A DNA stretch of 64,000 nucleotides, from contig VXBP01003608.1 of the NCBI GenBank assembly GCA_013400115.1, positions 44,208 through 108,207 on the forward strand. Reading direction: 5' to 3'. A program made the translations under genes and the position numbers. The notes under the pieces are model-generated. The model made no database searches. It had not been told where the DNA came from and was given only the letters and a program-made list of their open reading frames with translations. Of this stretch, positions 1 to 11,070 are shown one piece after another; position 1 is the first letter of the stretch, and every line of letters begins with the position of its first letter. The DNA comes from Rhinopomastus cyanomelas. Taxonomy: Eukaryota > Chordata > Aves > Bucerotiformes > Rhinopomastidae.

Positions 1-119
1 CCTCTATTCTTCCTTTCCCCTTCCCTCTTCTTTATCCTTTCTTCTCCTTCTCCTTCTTCCTCCTTCTCCTTCTCCTTCTCCTCCTTCCCCTTCCCCTTTT
101 CCTTTTCCTTCCCTTTTCT
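1..119. repeat. Pyrimidine-rich simple repeat
   Basis: Almost every base is C or T, built from CTT, CCTT and TCTCC units. This is a degenerate polypyrimidine microsatellite that continues off the left edge of the window. Confidence 0.9.
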
Positions 120-689
120 TTGCCACAAGGTCAGATACGCAAACTCCTGAGAGTTTGGACAGTGGGAATGCTTTAGTAAATGCGCAGTGAGAAAACTGCC
201 AGATTGAAGGTTTCTCAAGTGCTACTGTCCAAAATCACCAGCCATGCTTGAAAATAGTAATTCTCAACAGAACACTCACTCTCAGTGTGTGACTCCTAGC
301 TGCAGTGGGGCACAGCATATGCTTTAGTGACAAAAAGTTGTTCTGGGGTTTGGTTTTTTTATCTTTTCCTTGTGTCATAACCTTTTTTACATGACATTTG
401 CTGAAGTTATTTTCCTGTTTCAGTCTTAACGTTAAACACAACATAAGTAACTGCAAAAAAAATGAGCCCGAAAACCTGCAGATCGTTTCGACACTTCTGA
501 GCATTTTGTTTGGTGCTTTGTAGTGCAGACTGGTGCAGTGTTCAGTCCGTGCAGTGGCATTTGAATTTGCTCCTTTGCTTATTATTTGTTTAGGATTGAA
601 TGGGAGAAGGGTATCTTGGCCCTACAAAGGTAGCATGTGGTTGCTCTGCAAGTGCAGTACCTGCCACAGATGGTTTAATTTTCAGAAAT
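120..689. other. Unique non-coding stretch
   Basis: I see no coding exon, RNA gene or recognisable repeat here. Short open frames lack codon bias and family resemblance. Confidence 0.5.
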
Positions 690-790
690 TCCCAAAAACC
701 TGAAGCTTCCAGAGATGCTTTAGTGGTTTTGGGTTGTAGAGTGGACAGTTGGCCTTGATGGTCTTGGAGGTTTTTTCTAACCTTCATGAT
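690..790 (+). mobile_element. CR1 3'-end fragment, diverged
   Basis: The segment ends with a degraded form of the CR1 tail: a run like TTGATGGTCTTGGAGG, then TTCTAACCTTCATGATT. Only the 3' UTR is left. Confidence 0.6.
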
Positions 791-792
791 TG

Positions 793-1108
793 AAGGGTGT
801 GGAACATCTCCCTGATGAGGAAAGGCTGAGGGAGCTGGGTCTCTTGAGCTTGGGAAAAAGGAGACTCAGAGATGACCTCATTAATGTTTATGTGAAGGGT
901 TGGTGGCAGGAGGACGGAGCCAGTGTCATCTAATGATAGGACAAGGGACAATGGGTTTGAGCTGGAGCAAAGGAAGTTCCACATAAATGTGAGAAGTGAG
1001 GGTGACAGAGCACTGGAAGGGGCTGCCCAGGGTCTTTGTGGTGTCTCCTTCTATGGAGAGATTTATAATTCACCTGGCTATGTTCATGTGTAACTTGGTC
1101 TAGAGGAT
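793..1108 (+). mobile_element. CR1 fragment (ORF2 C-terminus), 3' truncated
   Basis: The sequence matches the last third of CR1 ORF2, from the [17 protein letters not shown] region through GAALEGAAQ-type sequence in a shifted frame. It stops after the text AGAGGATCCTGCTGTG, so the usual octamer tail is missing. Frameshifts and stops make it non-functional. Confidence 0.88.
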
Positions 1109-1221
1109 CCTGCTGTGAAGTCACTAATACACTTCTCATGGCTTGGTAGGAGCCACTCCAGACACATTACTTTTTCTATATGTTGTCCTTCATCGTCTCT
1201 TGATTTAATTCAATTTCAAGG

Positions 1222-1722
1222 TGGTGAGGCTACACCTCAAGTGCTGTGCTCAGTTTGGGCACCTCAGTACAAGAAGGACTTTGAAGGGCTGGAGCAGGGC
1301 CAGAGAAGGGCAATGGAGCTGCCAAAGAGTCTGGAGAACAAACCTTGTGAGATGCATCTGAGGGAGCTGGGGCTGGTTAGTTTGGACAAAAGGAGACTGA
1401 GGGGAGTCCTTCTTGCTTTCTGCAACTGCTTGACAGGAGGGTGCAGCGAGGTGGGGGTTGGTCCTTTCTCACAAGGAACAAGGGACAGGACAAGAGGAAA
1501 TGGACTCAAATTGCACCAGGGAGGATTAGACTGCCATTAGGAGAAAATTCTTCCTGCAAAGCGTCCTCAGGCCTTGGAACAGGGAGGGGGTTGAATCACC
1601 GTGCCAGAGGTATTCAAAGTTCTTTGAGATGTGGTGCTCAGAGATGTGTTGTAGTGGTGACCTTGGTAGAGTTAATGACTTGGTGATCTCAGGTGTCTTT
1701 CCCAACCTAAATGATTCTGTGA
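1222..1722 (+). mobile_element. CR1 fragment, second subfamily
   Basis: A partly open frame encodes LEQGQRRAMELPKSLENK followed by LRELGLVSLDKRRLRG, typical of a CR1 subfamily distinct from the one at 793. It ends in CCTAAATGATTCTGTGATT, a normal CR1 3' end. Stops after about 1540 show decay. Confidence 0.9.
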
Positions 1723-1724
1723 TT

Positions 1725-1830
1725 GTTGGCTCATGTTGAGCTTCTTATCTACCAACACTCGCAAGTCCTTCTTGGGAGGACTCTCAATCCATCTACCTCC
1801 TAGCAAGTATTCATGTTGGTGAAGTTGCAC
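1725..1830 (-). mobile_element. CR1 ORF2 fragment
   Basis: The minus strand encodes KDLRVLVDKKLNMSQQ, the conserved CR1 ORF2 stretch between the reverse transcriptase and the C-terminal domain. Neither element end is present. Confidence 0.8.
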
Positions 1831-2514
1831 GTGAAATGTGAAATCAGTGTATTTCCATGGCCAATGCCTGGCTTCATCACTCATATTCTTGGCCGTGAAT
1901 GGATGTGGAGATAGACTGGTGGCTGCTGAACTGCCTCAGCCTTTGCCCATCCCTTTTGCCAACCATCTCTTCTTTACCAGAAGCATCTCGCACATTCCTA
2001 CAAGACCTTAAACTGAAAAAAATACCCATTTTTGCTGGATGTGTTTATTTCTGCTGGTTCTGCCTCAGGGGCCATCATTCCAGCAGAGGAACAGGAGAAG
2101 CACAGAAGAGACCAACAGCACATCCAGCCCCTGCAGCTGAATCTGCACGAGACTCGTATGCCGAGCCTTGAAATATGCTCCCCCGCCTGGAGCAGTTCTC
2201 AGAGCATGTGTAGACATATTGTCAGGGTACACAAAACCCTTGTACTGAGACTGCCTGTTCTGTGAGAGCTTGGGGAACGAGGTGTTTCTGGGATTATAAA
2301 TCTGTGCTCTGTTGTTTACGGTACTGATGCAGAGGAACACAGTTTGCGGAGTTACCAATCCCTTTTATGTTCTCCATGTTCTTTTCTTTCTGTAGTTAAA
2401 TTCATAACTGTCCACGCTTGAGTTTATTGGTCTTTAGTGTTTGTCCAGTTGATTATTGCTTGGGTTTTCTTTAATCTAAAGATGGTTGATAGCTGACCAC
2501 TCTTTCTTCACCGA
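1831..2514. other. Unique non-coding stretch
   Basis: No recognisable repeat or exon. Overlapping frames of 77-97 codons occur on both strands, but they show no family signature and look like chance. Confidence 0.45.
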
Positions 2515-2815
2515 CAGGGTGGTCAGGCGTTAGAACTGGCTGCGCCGGGACGGCAGGGATTGCCATCCCTGCAGGGTTCAAAAGATGAGTAGATGTGGCA
2601 CTAGGGAACAGGGTTTAGTGGGCAGGGTGGGGTCGGTTTGATGGTTGGACTTAGAATCACAGAATCATTAAGGTTGGAAGAGACCTACAAGATCATAATT
2701 TCCAATGATCAACCCATTGCCACCATGCACATTAAACCATGTTGTCTTCCCTTCTCCAAGACTTGATGATCTTGGAGGTGTCTTCCAGCCCTAATGATTC
2801 TATGATTCTATGAAT
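2515..2815 (+). mobile_element. CR1 3' part, split by a nested CR1
   Basis: The left piece (2515-2652) and right piece (2760-2815) join into one CR1 3' UTR: the break falls within GGTTGGACTT / GACTTGATGATCTTGG. It ends in three octamer units. The interruption is the minus-strand CR1 at 2653-2759. Confidence 0.85.
2653..2759 (-). mobile_element. Nested CR1 3' end with 5-bp target duplication
   Basis: It starts with the inverted CR1 tail (AGAATCACAGAATCATTAAGG) and is only about 107 bp long. The host bases GACTT occur on both sides (2648-2652 and 2760-2764), as expected of a retrotransposition target duplication. Confidence 0.8.
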
Positions 2816-3207
2816 AATTAAGGATGAGCAGTCCCTACTCATGCAGAATTTCTCCAACTCCTTGTCTACATGAGGGGTGAAATTGTCCAAAACATTCCTT
2901 ATTTAGGGGCAGTTTCTTTTTCCTGATTGCACCCAATATCTTGAGGTGCACCAGCAGACAAAAGCTCTGCCTGCCAAAGGAATTTGCTAATTAACATGAA
3001 GCTCTTTTGTTCATGTCCTACAATGGGAGAAGAGGTCCCTTTGGCTAGATCAGGTCATCTGGATACCCAACAGAGCTCAGGGTGTCTGTCCTCTTGCCAC
3101 ATGAAGCTTTTTGATGGACTTAGTCTGCTTAAAGTGGTGACCAGCATTAACAGACATCAAGGATTAACCAGACCATGACCCCCACCACAACAGCAGAACC
3201 AGGACTG

Positions 3208-3355
3208 TTGTGGAGTCTCCTTCTCTGGAAATGGTTAAAACCCGCCTGGCCGTGTTCCTGCGTAACTGGATCTAAGGGATCCTGCTGTGACAGGGGGATT
3301 GGACTGGTTGATCTTTCAAGGTCCCTTCCAATCCTTAATGTTCTGTGATTCTGTG
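3208..3355 (+). mobile_element. CR1 3'-end fragment
   Basis: The end of ORF2 ([12 protein letters not shown] codons, degraded) runs into the 3' UTR with GGGGGATTGGACTGG and the tail TTCTGTGATTCTGTGG. Confidence 0.9.
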
Positions 3356-4123
3356 GTCCACATCTGTGGGTCTAGTCCCCAGGGCTTTTCCAGGGGGATT
3401 GTGGGGGTGTTAGTAGCACATGGCCTTTGGACATTGCACTCCACTGGAGACTTCCAGTCTGTGGAGTGGACAGTGGTAGAGTTAACCCCTGCAGTGACGT
3501 TGTCAGAGGATTTTTGCCCCGGAGTTGTACCTTGTTGATGGACATTGTGTTAAATGATGCACAAGTACATCTCTATTGCTTGTTGCCAACGTCCAGGCAT
3601 CTCAGTGAGCCTCATCCCTTGGTTATTCTTGCTCTAGGTGATACTTCCCTACTGGCTACATGGGCCATGTTGAACCTCGAAGTTTGTGAGATGAACGTCA
3701 GCAGGGAGAGTGTTGTTAACAATAAAAGAAGCTAAACCAGCAGAACAACTGACGTGGTCCATTTGTGTGGACTTTATTTTGATTCCTCTATAGCCTTCTG
3801 CCTGTGCTGTTATCTTCAGTGAATTGCAGCTGTAGGGTGAAAAAGCACAAAGAAAATGAATGAGAAAGGTCAGGATGAAATCCAGTTCAGCCAAAGGGTT
3901 GTATCTTAAGCTGAGATAATATTGAACCATGAAAATGGAAGCCTGGAATGAGTCTCAGGTGGCAAATCCCTCTGCCAGGCACCAGCTTGATAAAGTAAAA
4001 GCTCTGCTATCAGGTGCTTGTTCACACATGAGTCTACACACAGGCTCCAACTGTAGGAGTGCAGTGCAATGGAGATGTCTGGGTGGTGGAGCAGTTTCCG
4101 TAAGCCTGTGCAGTCATTTCATA
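3356..4123. other. Unique non-coding stretch
   Basis: Nothing recognisable. Frames of about 66-102 codons on both strands look like chance. Confidence 0.45.
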
Positions 4124-4505
4124 GAATAGAATCATATAATCATTATGGTTGGAAGAGACCTGGAAGATCAAGTCCAATGTCAACCCTACCCCACCCTGCC
4201 CACTAAACCCTGTTCCCTAGGGCCACATCTACTCATTGTTGAATCCCTTCAGAGACAATTATTTCCCCCTTCCTGGGGCAGCCTGTTCCAACCCCTGACC
4301 ACTCAGTCAGGAAGTTCCTGATGTCTAACTTACTGCTCCCCTGGCACGACAGGAGGCCATTTCCTCTGCGCTAGTGACTTGGGAGAAGAGGCTGACCCCT
4401 ACCTCTCTACACCTTCCTGTCAGGTAGGTTATAAAGAGCAATAAGGTCTCACCTCAGCCTCCTCTTCTCCAGGCTAAACAACCCTTTCCCTGCCCATGCT
4501 GTTAC
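4124..4505 (-). mobile_element. CR1 fragment, older subfamily
   Basis: The inverted tail AGAATAGAATCATATAATCA starts the element. It continues through 3' UTR and the ORF2 C-terminus in reverse to a segment matching the [12 protein letters not shown] region. It is moderately diverged. Confidence 0.85.
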
Positions 4506-4519
4506 ACATCTGGTGTAGC

Positions 4520-4870
4520 GGGGAGTGAGAGGTGACCTTATTAATGTTGATAAATATGTGAAGGGTGGGTGTCAGGAGGATGGAGCCAGGCTCTGCTCAG
4601 TCACATCTAGTGATAGATCAGGGGGCAATGGGTGTGAGCTGGAACATAGGAGTTTCCACATGAATAGGAGAAGGATCTTCTTTCCAGTGAGGGTGACAGA
4701 GCACTGGAACAGGCTGCCCAGGGGGGTTGTGGAGTCTCATTCTCTGGAGACGTTTAAAACCCACCTACATATGCTCCTGTGTGACTTGATCTAGATGATC
4801 CTGCTGTGTCTGGTGATTGGACTAGATGATCTCTCAAGGTCACTTCCAATCCCTAATGTTCTGTGATTTC
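4520..4870 (+). mobile_element. CR1 fragment (ORF2 C-terminus to 3' end)
   Basis: An 89-codon frame encodes [20 protein letters not shown] and later [17 protein letters not shown], the end of CR1 ORF2. The 3' UTR and TGTTCTGTGATT tail follow. It abuts the inverted CR1 at 4124-4505. Confidence 0.92.
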
Positions 4871-5479
4871 CGTGAACCAAAAGCATCAAAAGTGATGGAA
4901 ACTGTGTTTGAGGATGTGGCACACTTTAATATTTACAAATGAGAAACTGAGTAAGTATTTACTACTGTGATCGTTTGCAGCAAACAAGTAAACCCTGCGA
5001 TACCCTTTGAAACAGTAAAATGGAGGAAAAGAAAAAAAAATTCAAAAATCTATAATTTTAATCAAAAGTTTGTTTCAGTCATTGAAATTCTGTTATTGCT
5101 GCTTACAAACATTAAAGTCAATCAAAACATCAGTAGCCCACAGGATCAATATTTTTAATATGTTTGCATTGCAGTGCTGCAGATTTTTGGCTAATGGATC
5201 TCACCCATATTGATTTCCATGGGAAATGTTAGTCCGATACTGAAATAATTAAAAAAAAGGAAAAAAAAAAAAAAGGGGGGGGCAAGGAAGGCCAGGGATT
5301 ATTAGGCTGGAATTTTTGAAGGAGATAGAAGTATAAAAATTGGTTATCGATGGAAGTGCTTGGGGTGAATGAACCTTGGGCGCCTGCAATAAACTTGTAG
5401 CGCAGAGTCATTACCAAATACTACCTTAGTCCCTTAAACCTAAAGTCAGTCAATAACCTATTACAACAATGCAAATTGT
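4871..5479. other. Unique AT-rich stretch with short homopolymers
   Basis: Non-repetitive apart from A-rich runs. At 5248-5281 a long A run is followed by eight Gs. No exon seen. Confidence 0.5.
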
Positions 5480-5640
5480 GGTGGAATAACATCGCGGGTC
5501 ACTTTCACAGCAGCCGGATATTCATAAGCATCTACGTACGTGTGCGGATGGATGTATTAAACCGCCTCTGGGGGAGGCGCTGCAGATGGTTTTTGAGTTT
5601 ATTTTAATACGTTGGGTATATGTTGATACTGGCCCTGGAG
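5480..5640. promoter_or_regulatory. CpG-bearing unique element with a GC hairpin
   Basis: In otherwise CpG-poor DNA this short stretch carries several CpGs (ATCGCGGG, CTACGTACGTGTGCGG) and the hairpin CGCCTC-TGGGG-GAGGCG near 5567-5583. It may be a regulatory element; that is inference from composition only. Confidence 0.3.
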
Positions 5641-6252
5641 GTGTTTAAAACCTGAGTAGCTAGAGCATTTGAGGCCATGGGTCTAGGGGTTAGGGAGATG
5701 TTCTTCTGCCCATATACTCTGCCCTGGTAAGACCACATCTGGAGTATTGTGTCCAGTTCTGGGCCCCTCAGTTCAAGAGGGATGTGGAGCTGCTGGACAG
5801 TCGAGTGTAGGGCAAGGAGGATGATGAAAGAGGTGGAACACCTCCCTTACGAGGAGAGGCTGAAGGAAGCTGGGTCTCTTTATCTTAGAGAAGAGGAGAC
5901 TGAGGGGTGACCTCATTAATGTCTACAAATATGTGAAGGGTGGGTGTCAGGAGGGTAGAGCCAGGCTCTTCTCAGTGTCATCTAGTGATAGGACATGGGG
6001 CAATGGGTATAAGCTGGAAGATTGGAGGTTCCACATCAATATGAGAAGGAACTTCTTCACAGTGAGGGTGACAGAGCACTGGAAGGGGCTGCCCAGGGAG
6101 GTTGTGGGGTCTCCCTCACTGGAGATGTTTAAGACCCACCTGGATGTGTTCCTGTGTGTCTTGGTGTAGGTGATCCTGCTGTGTCAGGGGGATTGGACTA
6201 GATGATCTTTCAAGGTCCCTTCCAATCCCTAATGATTCTATGATTCTATGTT
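5641..6252 (+). mobile_element. CR1, ORF2 C-terminal half to 3' end
   Basis: The clear match starts near 5695 at the [20 protein letters not shown] region. It runs through [14 protein letters not shown] and [17 protein letters not shown] to the tail TGATTCTATGATTCTATG. The first 50 bases are weaker and may be an older fragment. Confidence 0.92.
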
Positions 6253-6300
6253 GGGATGAAGGCTGGACTTGATCCTGGAGGTCCTTTCCAACCTTAGTGA
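6253..6300 (+). mobile_element. CR1 3'-tail fragment
   Basis: GGCTGGACTTGATCCTGGAGG and TTTCCAACCTTAGTGAT match the last bases of another CR1 subfamily, immediately after the preceding element. Confidence 0.65.
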
Positions 6301-7054
6301 TATTAATGAGAAAAGGACAGTGTGAAGTAATTCTACAAAACAAGCTCACTGTCTCTGTGGCTATAAACATAAATAAAAATACAGAGAAATGTCATATAGG
6401 AATCCATAAACAGGTGTCTTTGCTATCACCCCACTTCTGAGCAAACACGGGGTGATTTTCATTTCAGTTTTTTCTATTTATTCCGTTTGAGGAGGAAATA
6501 CAAGCTCAGGTGTGGTGGACCCAAACTTATCCTCACCTGCATCCCACCACCATCCAGCCTGGATCCTGCTCTCCTTATTCATCCCTTTATTCCATATGCA
6601 GTAAGGTTTTGCTTACCCAGCACAATCCTTCTCTTTTATTTAAGAGAGGCTCCTGCTTGCACATGGGATTTTATGCCGCTCTTTCAATAAATCAGTTCCC
6701 CGATGCAGAATATGCTTTGCAGGCACGGGGATGGGTTTAGTGCAGGTAGAGAGGAGTATCCTGGCTAGAATACTGATTTTTATTCACAGTTAAATAAAAC
6801 ACCTGAGCTAAGGGTTTGCCTTTTGGTTCCTGCTTTAGAAAAGCACTCCGAGCTGCTGTTCCACTCCACGCAAGGGACCGGTAGCTCAAGCGTTGCCGCG
6901 AACGGTGGCTGTTAGCGTCGAGTGAAATTTGTTTTCACCTGAGCTGTATAAATATTTAACAAGTCTATACTAACACAGTGATCATAACACAGAGCCTGGG
7001 ATAGAGGAAGATGCCGTGTTTGTGGTTTATTATTGCAAAGCCGTCTGCAAACAT
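6301..7054. other. Unique stretch with a small CpG cluster
   Basis: No repeat or exon recognised. Positions 6855-6945 carry clustered CpGs (GACCGG, AAGCGTTGCCGCGAACGG, TAGCGTCGAG), which is unusual for the background and may mark a conserved element. Confidence 0.4.
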
Positions 7055-7820
7055 TTCATAGAATCATAGAATCATTAGGGATTGGAAGGGACCTCAAAAG
7101 ATCATCTAGTCCAATCCCCCTGACACAGCAGAATCGCCTACACCAAGACACACAGGAACACATCCAGCTGGGTCTTCAACGTCTCCAGTGAAGGAGACGC
7201 CACAACCTCCCTGGGCAGCCCCTTCCAGTGCTCTGTTACCCTCACTGTGAAGAAGTTCCTTCTCAGACTGATGTGGAACCTCCAATCTTCCAGCTGACAC
7301 CCATTGCCCCTTGTCCTTTCACTAGATGACACTGAGAAGAGACTGGCTCCACCCTCCAGACACCCACCCCTTCAAATATTTGTAGACATTAATGAGGTCA
7401 CCCCTCAGTCTCCTCTTCTCTAAGATAAAGAGACCCAGCTCCCTTCAGCCTCTCCTCATGAGGGAGGTGTTCAACCTCCTTCATTATCCTCGTTGCCCTA
7501 CTCTGAACTCTGTCCAGCAGCTCCACAACCCTCTTGAACTGAGGGGCCCAGAACTGGACACAATACTCCAGATGTGGTCTTACCAGGGCAGAGTAGAGGG
7601 GGAGAAGAACCTCACTTGATCTGCTAACCACCCCACTTCTGATCCACCCCACCATGCTGTTGGCCCTTTTGGCCACAAGAGCATATTGCTGGCTCATGGT
7701 CATCGTGCTGTCCACCAGGACCCCCAGATCCCTCTCTCCTACACTGCTCTCCAACAGGTCAGTCCCCAGCCTATAGTGGTACCTGGCGTTGTTCTTGCCC
7801 AGATGGAAGACTCTACTCTT
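7055..7820 (-). mobile_element. CR1, long 5'-truncated copy
   Basis: A 765-bp copy with the inverted octamer tail at 7055. A 118-codon minus frame (7398-7754) encodes [18 protein letters not shown], then [20 protein letters not shown]. Downstream frames hold [15 protein letters not shown]. The 5' end is truncated near the [13 protein letters not shown] region. It is about 98% identical to the inverted copy at 8683-9113. Confidence 0.95.
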
Positions 7821-8321
7821 TAATTCATTTTTTAATTCATCTCTGTAATTTGTGGCTTTGACGAGAAGCTACGTGGATTTGGGTCAAAACATATGGAAGG
7901 GCTGCATGTGCAGAAACCTGTCAGAGGCAGGATCAGTAATTGGTTACTGACTTTAACTACAGATGTCTGACAACAGGAAAGTTACCATATCCCGCCGGAG
8001 TCTCCACAGACCAGTGCCTTTTGGGAATAACTACTAATGAAATCTAAAATTTCTCAGTAAACTTGTTAATAGGAGCCTCAAAGTTGGCAAGGTACCTCTG
8101 TAGTTATTCTTCATGTCACGTAGTTTCAGAATAATTAACATCCTCCAAATTGCTTGAGCAACTTACTTACATGGAGAGATGCATGTGCTGCTGGCAGCAC
8201 AGGTCGGGTTTGGGCCGGGCGTGGACCATCCTCTGTCTTACTTTGCCTTGACCAGAATGGATTTAACTTTTCAGGTCTTTTCCGGAGTCTTTTTGACTTT
8301 TACATTGACACCAAAACAGAA
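7821..8321. other. Unique non-coding stretch
   Basis: Non-repetitive; no exon signature recognised. Confidence 0.45.
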
Positions 8322-8432
8322 TTTCACAGAACATTAGAATCACAGAGCATTAGAGTTTGGAAGGGACCTCGAAAGATCATCCAGTCCAATCCCCCTGACA
8401 CGGCAGGATCCCCTAGATCCAGTTGCATGAGG
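8322..8432 (-). mobile_element. CR1 3'-end fragment
   Basis: Starts with inverted tail units and contains CCAATCCCCCTGACACGGCA, the reverse of the CR1 3' UTR. It stops about 110 bp in. Confidence 0.88.
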
Positions 8433-8682
8433 TGGAAGGCAAAGATCAGTAGGAGCAGCAAAGGTCTTGCAGCAGGCTCACAGGTCATTGTGGAAAGCAG
8501 TGGTGACTTGATGTGATGCAGCTCAACAGCTGAAAAGACACAAAGGTGCAGATTTTTTACCATAATTGATGTTTTTTTCCCTACATGTGCATTGTTTTGC
8601 TCTCCACACCCCCAATTCCCTTGTGGTGGAGGAAGCCCTCTGAGGCGGTGAAGATGTTTGCTGTTGAAGACAGCATTGAGGG

Positions 8683-9113
8683 CTGAATATTGTGTCCAGT
8701 TCCAGGCCTTTCAGTTCAAGAGGGTTGTGGAGCTGCTGGACAGAGTTCAGAGTAGGGCAACGAGGATAATGAAGGAGGTTGAACACCTCCCTCATGAGGA
8801 GAGGCTGAAGGGAGCTGGGTCTCTTTATCTTAGAGAAGAGGAGACTGAGGGGTGACCTCATTAATGTCTACAAATATTTGAAGGGGTGGGTGTCTGGAGG
8901 GTGGAGCCAGTCTCTTCTCAGTGTCATCTAGTGAAAGGACAAGGGGCAATGGGTGTCAGCTGGAAGATTGGAGGTTCCACATCAGTCTGAGAAGGAACTT
9001 CTTCACAGTGAGGGTAACAGAGCACTGGAAGGGGCTGCCCAGGGAGGTTGTGGAGTCTCCTTCACTGGAGACGTTGGAAGACCCAGCTGGATGTGTTCCT
9101 GTGTGTCTTGGTC
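8683..9113 (+). mobile_element. CR1 internal fragment lacking the 3' tail
   Basis: It carries ORF2 from the YCVQF region through [20 protein letters not shown] to [19 protein letters not shown], then stops in GTGTGTCTTGGTC without 3' UTR or octamers. It is almost identical to the reverse of 7141-7565. CR1 integration starts from the 3' end, so a copy without it suggests a DNA-level inverted duplication. Confidence 0.92.
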
Positions 9114-9370
9114 TGTGTCTCAGAGCAAACAATCCAGAGAGTTATCTGTTCTGGTGTGAATTGGCTGAGTACAAGAGCTTGGGGTCTACTGGCTGGGGTT
9201 TACCAGGAACTCAGACCCACCAAGGGACCTGATCCCTTGGCCTCTCCAGAGCCCCTGTACCCCACACTCAGCCTCCATATGAGACTGTCCAAAAAATTAT
9301 GTTGTTCAGCTTTCTGTGCTGAGTTGACAGCTTTAAGCACTTTAAAATCACTTTCACTTAGAATCATCTA
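9114..9370. other. Unique non-coding stretch
   Basis: No repeat or exon recognised. Confidence 0.4.
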
Positions 9371-9411
9371 ATCATAGAATCATGGAATCATTAGGGATTG
9401 GAAGGGACATC
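9371..9411 (-). mobile_element. CR1 3'-tail fragment
   Basis: Inverted tail octamers plus GATTGGAAGGGACATCA. Only the last ~40 bases of an element remain. Confidence 0.8.
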
Positions 9412-9815
9412 ACTTAGGTTGGAAAAGACTTTAAACATTACCAAGACAAACCATAAGCCCATCTGTCCCAAGGCCACCACTAAACCCTTGCCTTGAGCTA
9501 CTGATCTCCACAAATGTGAAACATGGCCAGGGATGGTGATTCAGCCCCCCGCCTGGGCAGCCTGTTCCAAGGCCTGAGGACCCTTTGCAGGAAGAAGTTT
9601 CTCCTCATGGCCAACCTAATCCTCCTCTGGTGCAATTTGAGGCCATTTCCTCTTGTCCTATCACTGGGGACTTGAGAGAAGAGACCAACCCTCACCTCTC
9701 TGCACCCTCCTGTCAAGTAGTTGCAGACAGCAAGAAGGTCTTCCCGCAGCCTCCTTCTCTCCAGACTAACCAGCACCAGCTCCCTCAGCTGCTCCTCACA
9801 AGGTTTGTTCCACTT
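9412..9815 (-). mobile_element. CR1 fragment, second subfamily
   Basis: The minus strand encodes [21 protein letters not shown] (split here by one or two changes), then [21 protein letters not shown] and [18 protein letters not shown]. This is the subfamily seen at 1222 and 38840. Confidence 0.9.
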
Positions 9816-9867
9816 ATTCAGAATAAAGAGTTCAGAGCAGGAAATCAGCCCAGGAAGGCAACTGTGA

Positions 9868-10362
9868 GCTGGGTTCAAGTACTACGTATACTTCTGGGCT
9901 CCTCACTTCAAGAAAATGATTGAGAGGCTGGAGCAAGTCCAGAGGAGCAACAAGGGTAGGAAAGGGACTGGAGAGAAAGTCTAATGAGGAGAGGCTGAGG
10001 GAGCTGTAGGTATTTAGCCTGGAGGAGACTCGGGGGACCTTCTCCATCTCTCCAACTACCTGAAGGGAGGTTGTAATCAGATGGGGGTCAGGCTCTTCCC
10101 CCAGGCAACCAGTGCCAGGATGAGAGGGCAGGGACTGAAGGGGAGGGTTAGGTTAGATGTTAGGAAGCCTTTCCTCAGGGAAAGGTGATCAGAGCCTGGA
10201 CTGGACTTCCCAGGGCAGTGGTGGAGTCCCCATCTGTGGAAGTGTTGAAGGACAGCCTGGCTTTGGCCTTTAGTACCCTGGTCTGGCTGCTGAGGTGATG
10301 TTAGGTCCTGGTCTGGGCTGGCTGAGCTCAGAGGGCTTTTCCAGCTCCGTGATTCTGTGACA
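9868..10362 (+). mobile_element. CR1 fragment, third subfamily
   Basis: The sequence follows the CR1 layout (RLEQVQRSNKG-like, degraded, then a 3' UTR). The tail TTTTCCAGCTCCGTGATTCT differs from the main subfamily. The same form is seen at 42752-43109. No frame is intact. Confidence 0.8.
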
Positions 10363-10619
10363 AGTGTGCTGGGAATACAACATCCTGCATCCCAGAGCAG
10401 CCTGGCCACAGAGCCCTAAGCTCAGGTTCCCGCATGCTGAGCTGAGGACATAACCATGAGCATGTTCCTCAGCATGGTTTGAATAAAGTGTCTTAAACCT
10501 GTGTTTGTTTCTACCACAGGGAAAATCCCTCTGCTCAAGTGTGCTGCATGAAACCCGCTGTGTCACAGTACCAAAGAGTATTTACTCAGAGTGTGTAGTG
10601 TCTGTGTTGTTCACCATGA
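10363..10619. other. Unique non-coding stretch
   Basis: No repeat or exon recognised. Confidence 0.4.
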
Positions 10620-10740
10620 AGTCATAGACTCACAGAATGGTTTAGACTGGAAAGGATCTTAGAGATCATCTAGTTCCAACCCCTTGCCACAGCAGGATCA
10701 CCCAGACCAAGTTGCCCAGGCACATGTCCAGGTGGGTTTT
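10620..10740 (-). mobile_element. CR1 3'-end fragment
   Basis: Inverted tail and 3' UTR with CCTTGCCACAGCAGGATCAC; ends near the ORF2 stop. Confidence 0.85.
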
Positions 10741-10961
10741 ATGGAGATGATGTGTCTGCCTCACCTGCTATGGAAAAGTGGGGTTGGGAAAATGGAATAA
10801 ACGTTGCAAAGCTCTGCAGTGACCTATGTTATGTCTCCAGTGGCTGGAGACCCCTAGACCACTAGTGCCCACGGCCACTAGGTAGTCATGGGCATGTTTT
10901 CAGACATGGCTTTTTTGTGGCAATGCCTGGTTTGGGCTTTTCTGACTCTGTAAGTCATGTA
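10741..10961. other. Unique non-coding stretch
   Basis: Nothing recognised. Confidence 0.4.
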
Positions 10962-11070
10962 GGTCTGGAGCTTAGGAACAGGATTCAGCAGTGGCCTTGG
11001 GACAGCTGGGTGAATATTTGGACTTGATGATCTTGCAGATCTTTTCCAGGCTGAACAATTGTTTGAGTGT
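10962..11070 (+). mobile_element. CR1 3' UTR fragment, second subfamily
   Basis: GTCTGGAGCTTAGGAACAGG, GCCTTGGGACAGCTGGG and GGACTTGATGATCTTGCAG are the 3' UTR landmarks of the subfamily seen at 38840. The terminal octamers have decayed. Confidence 0.75.
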
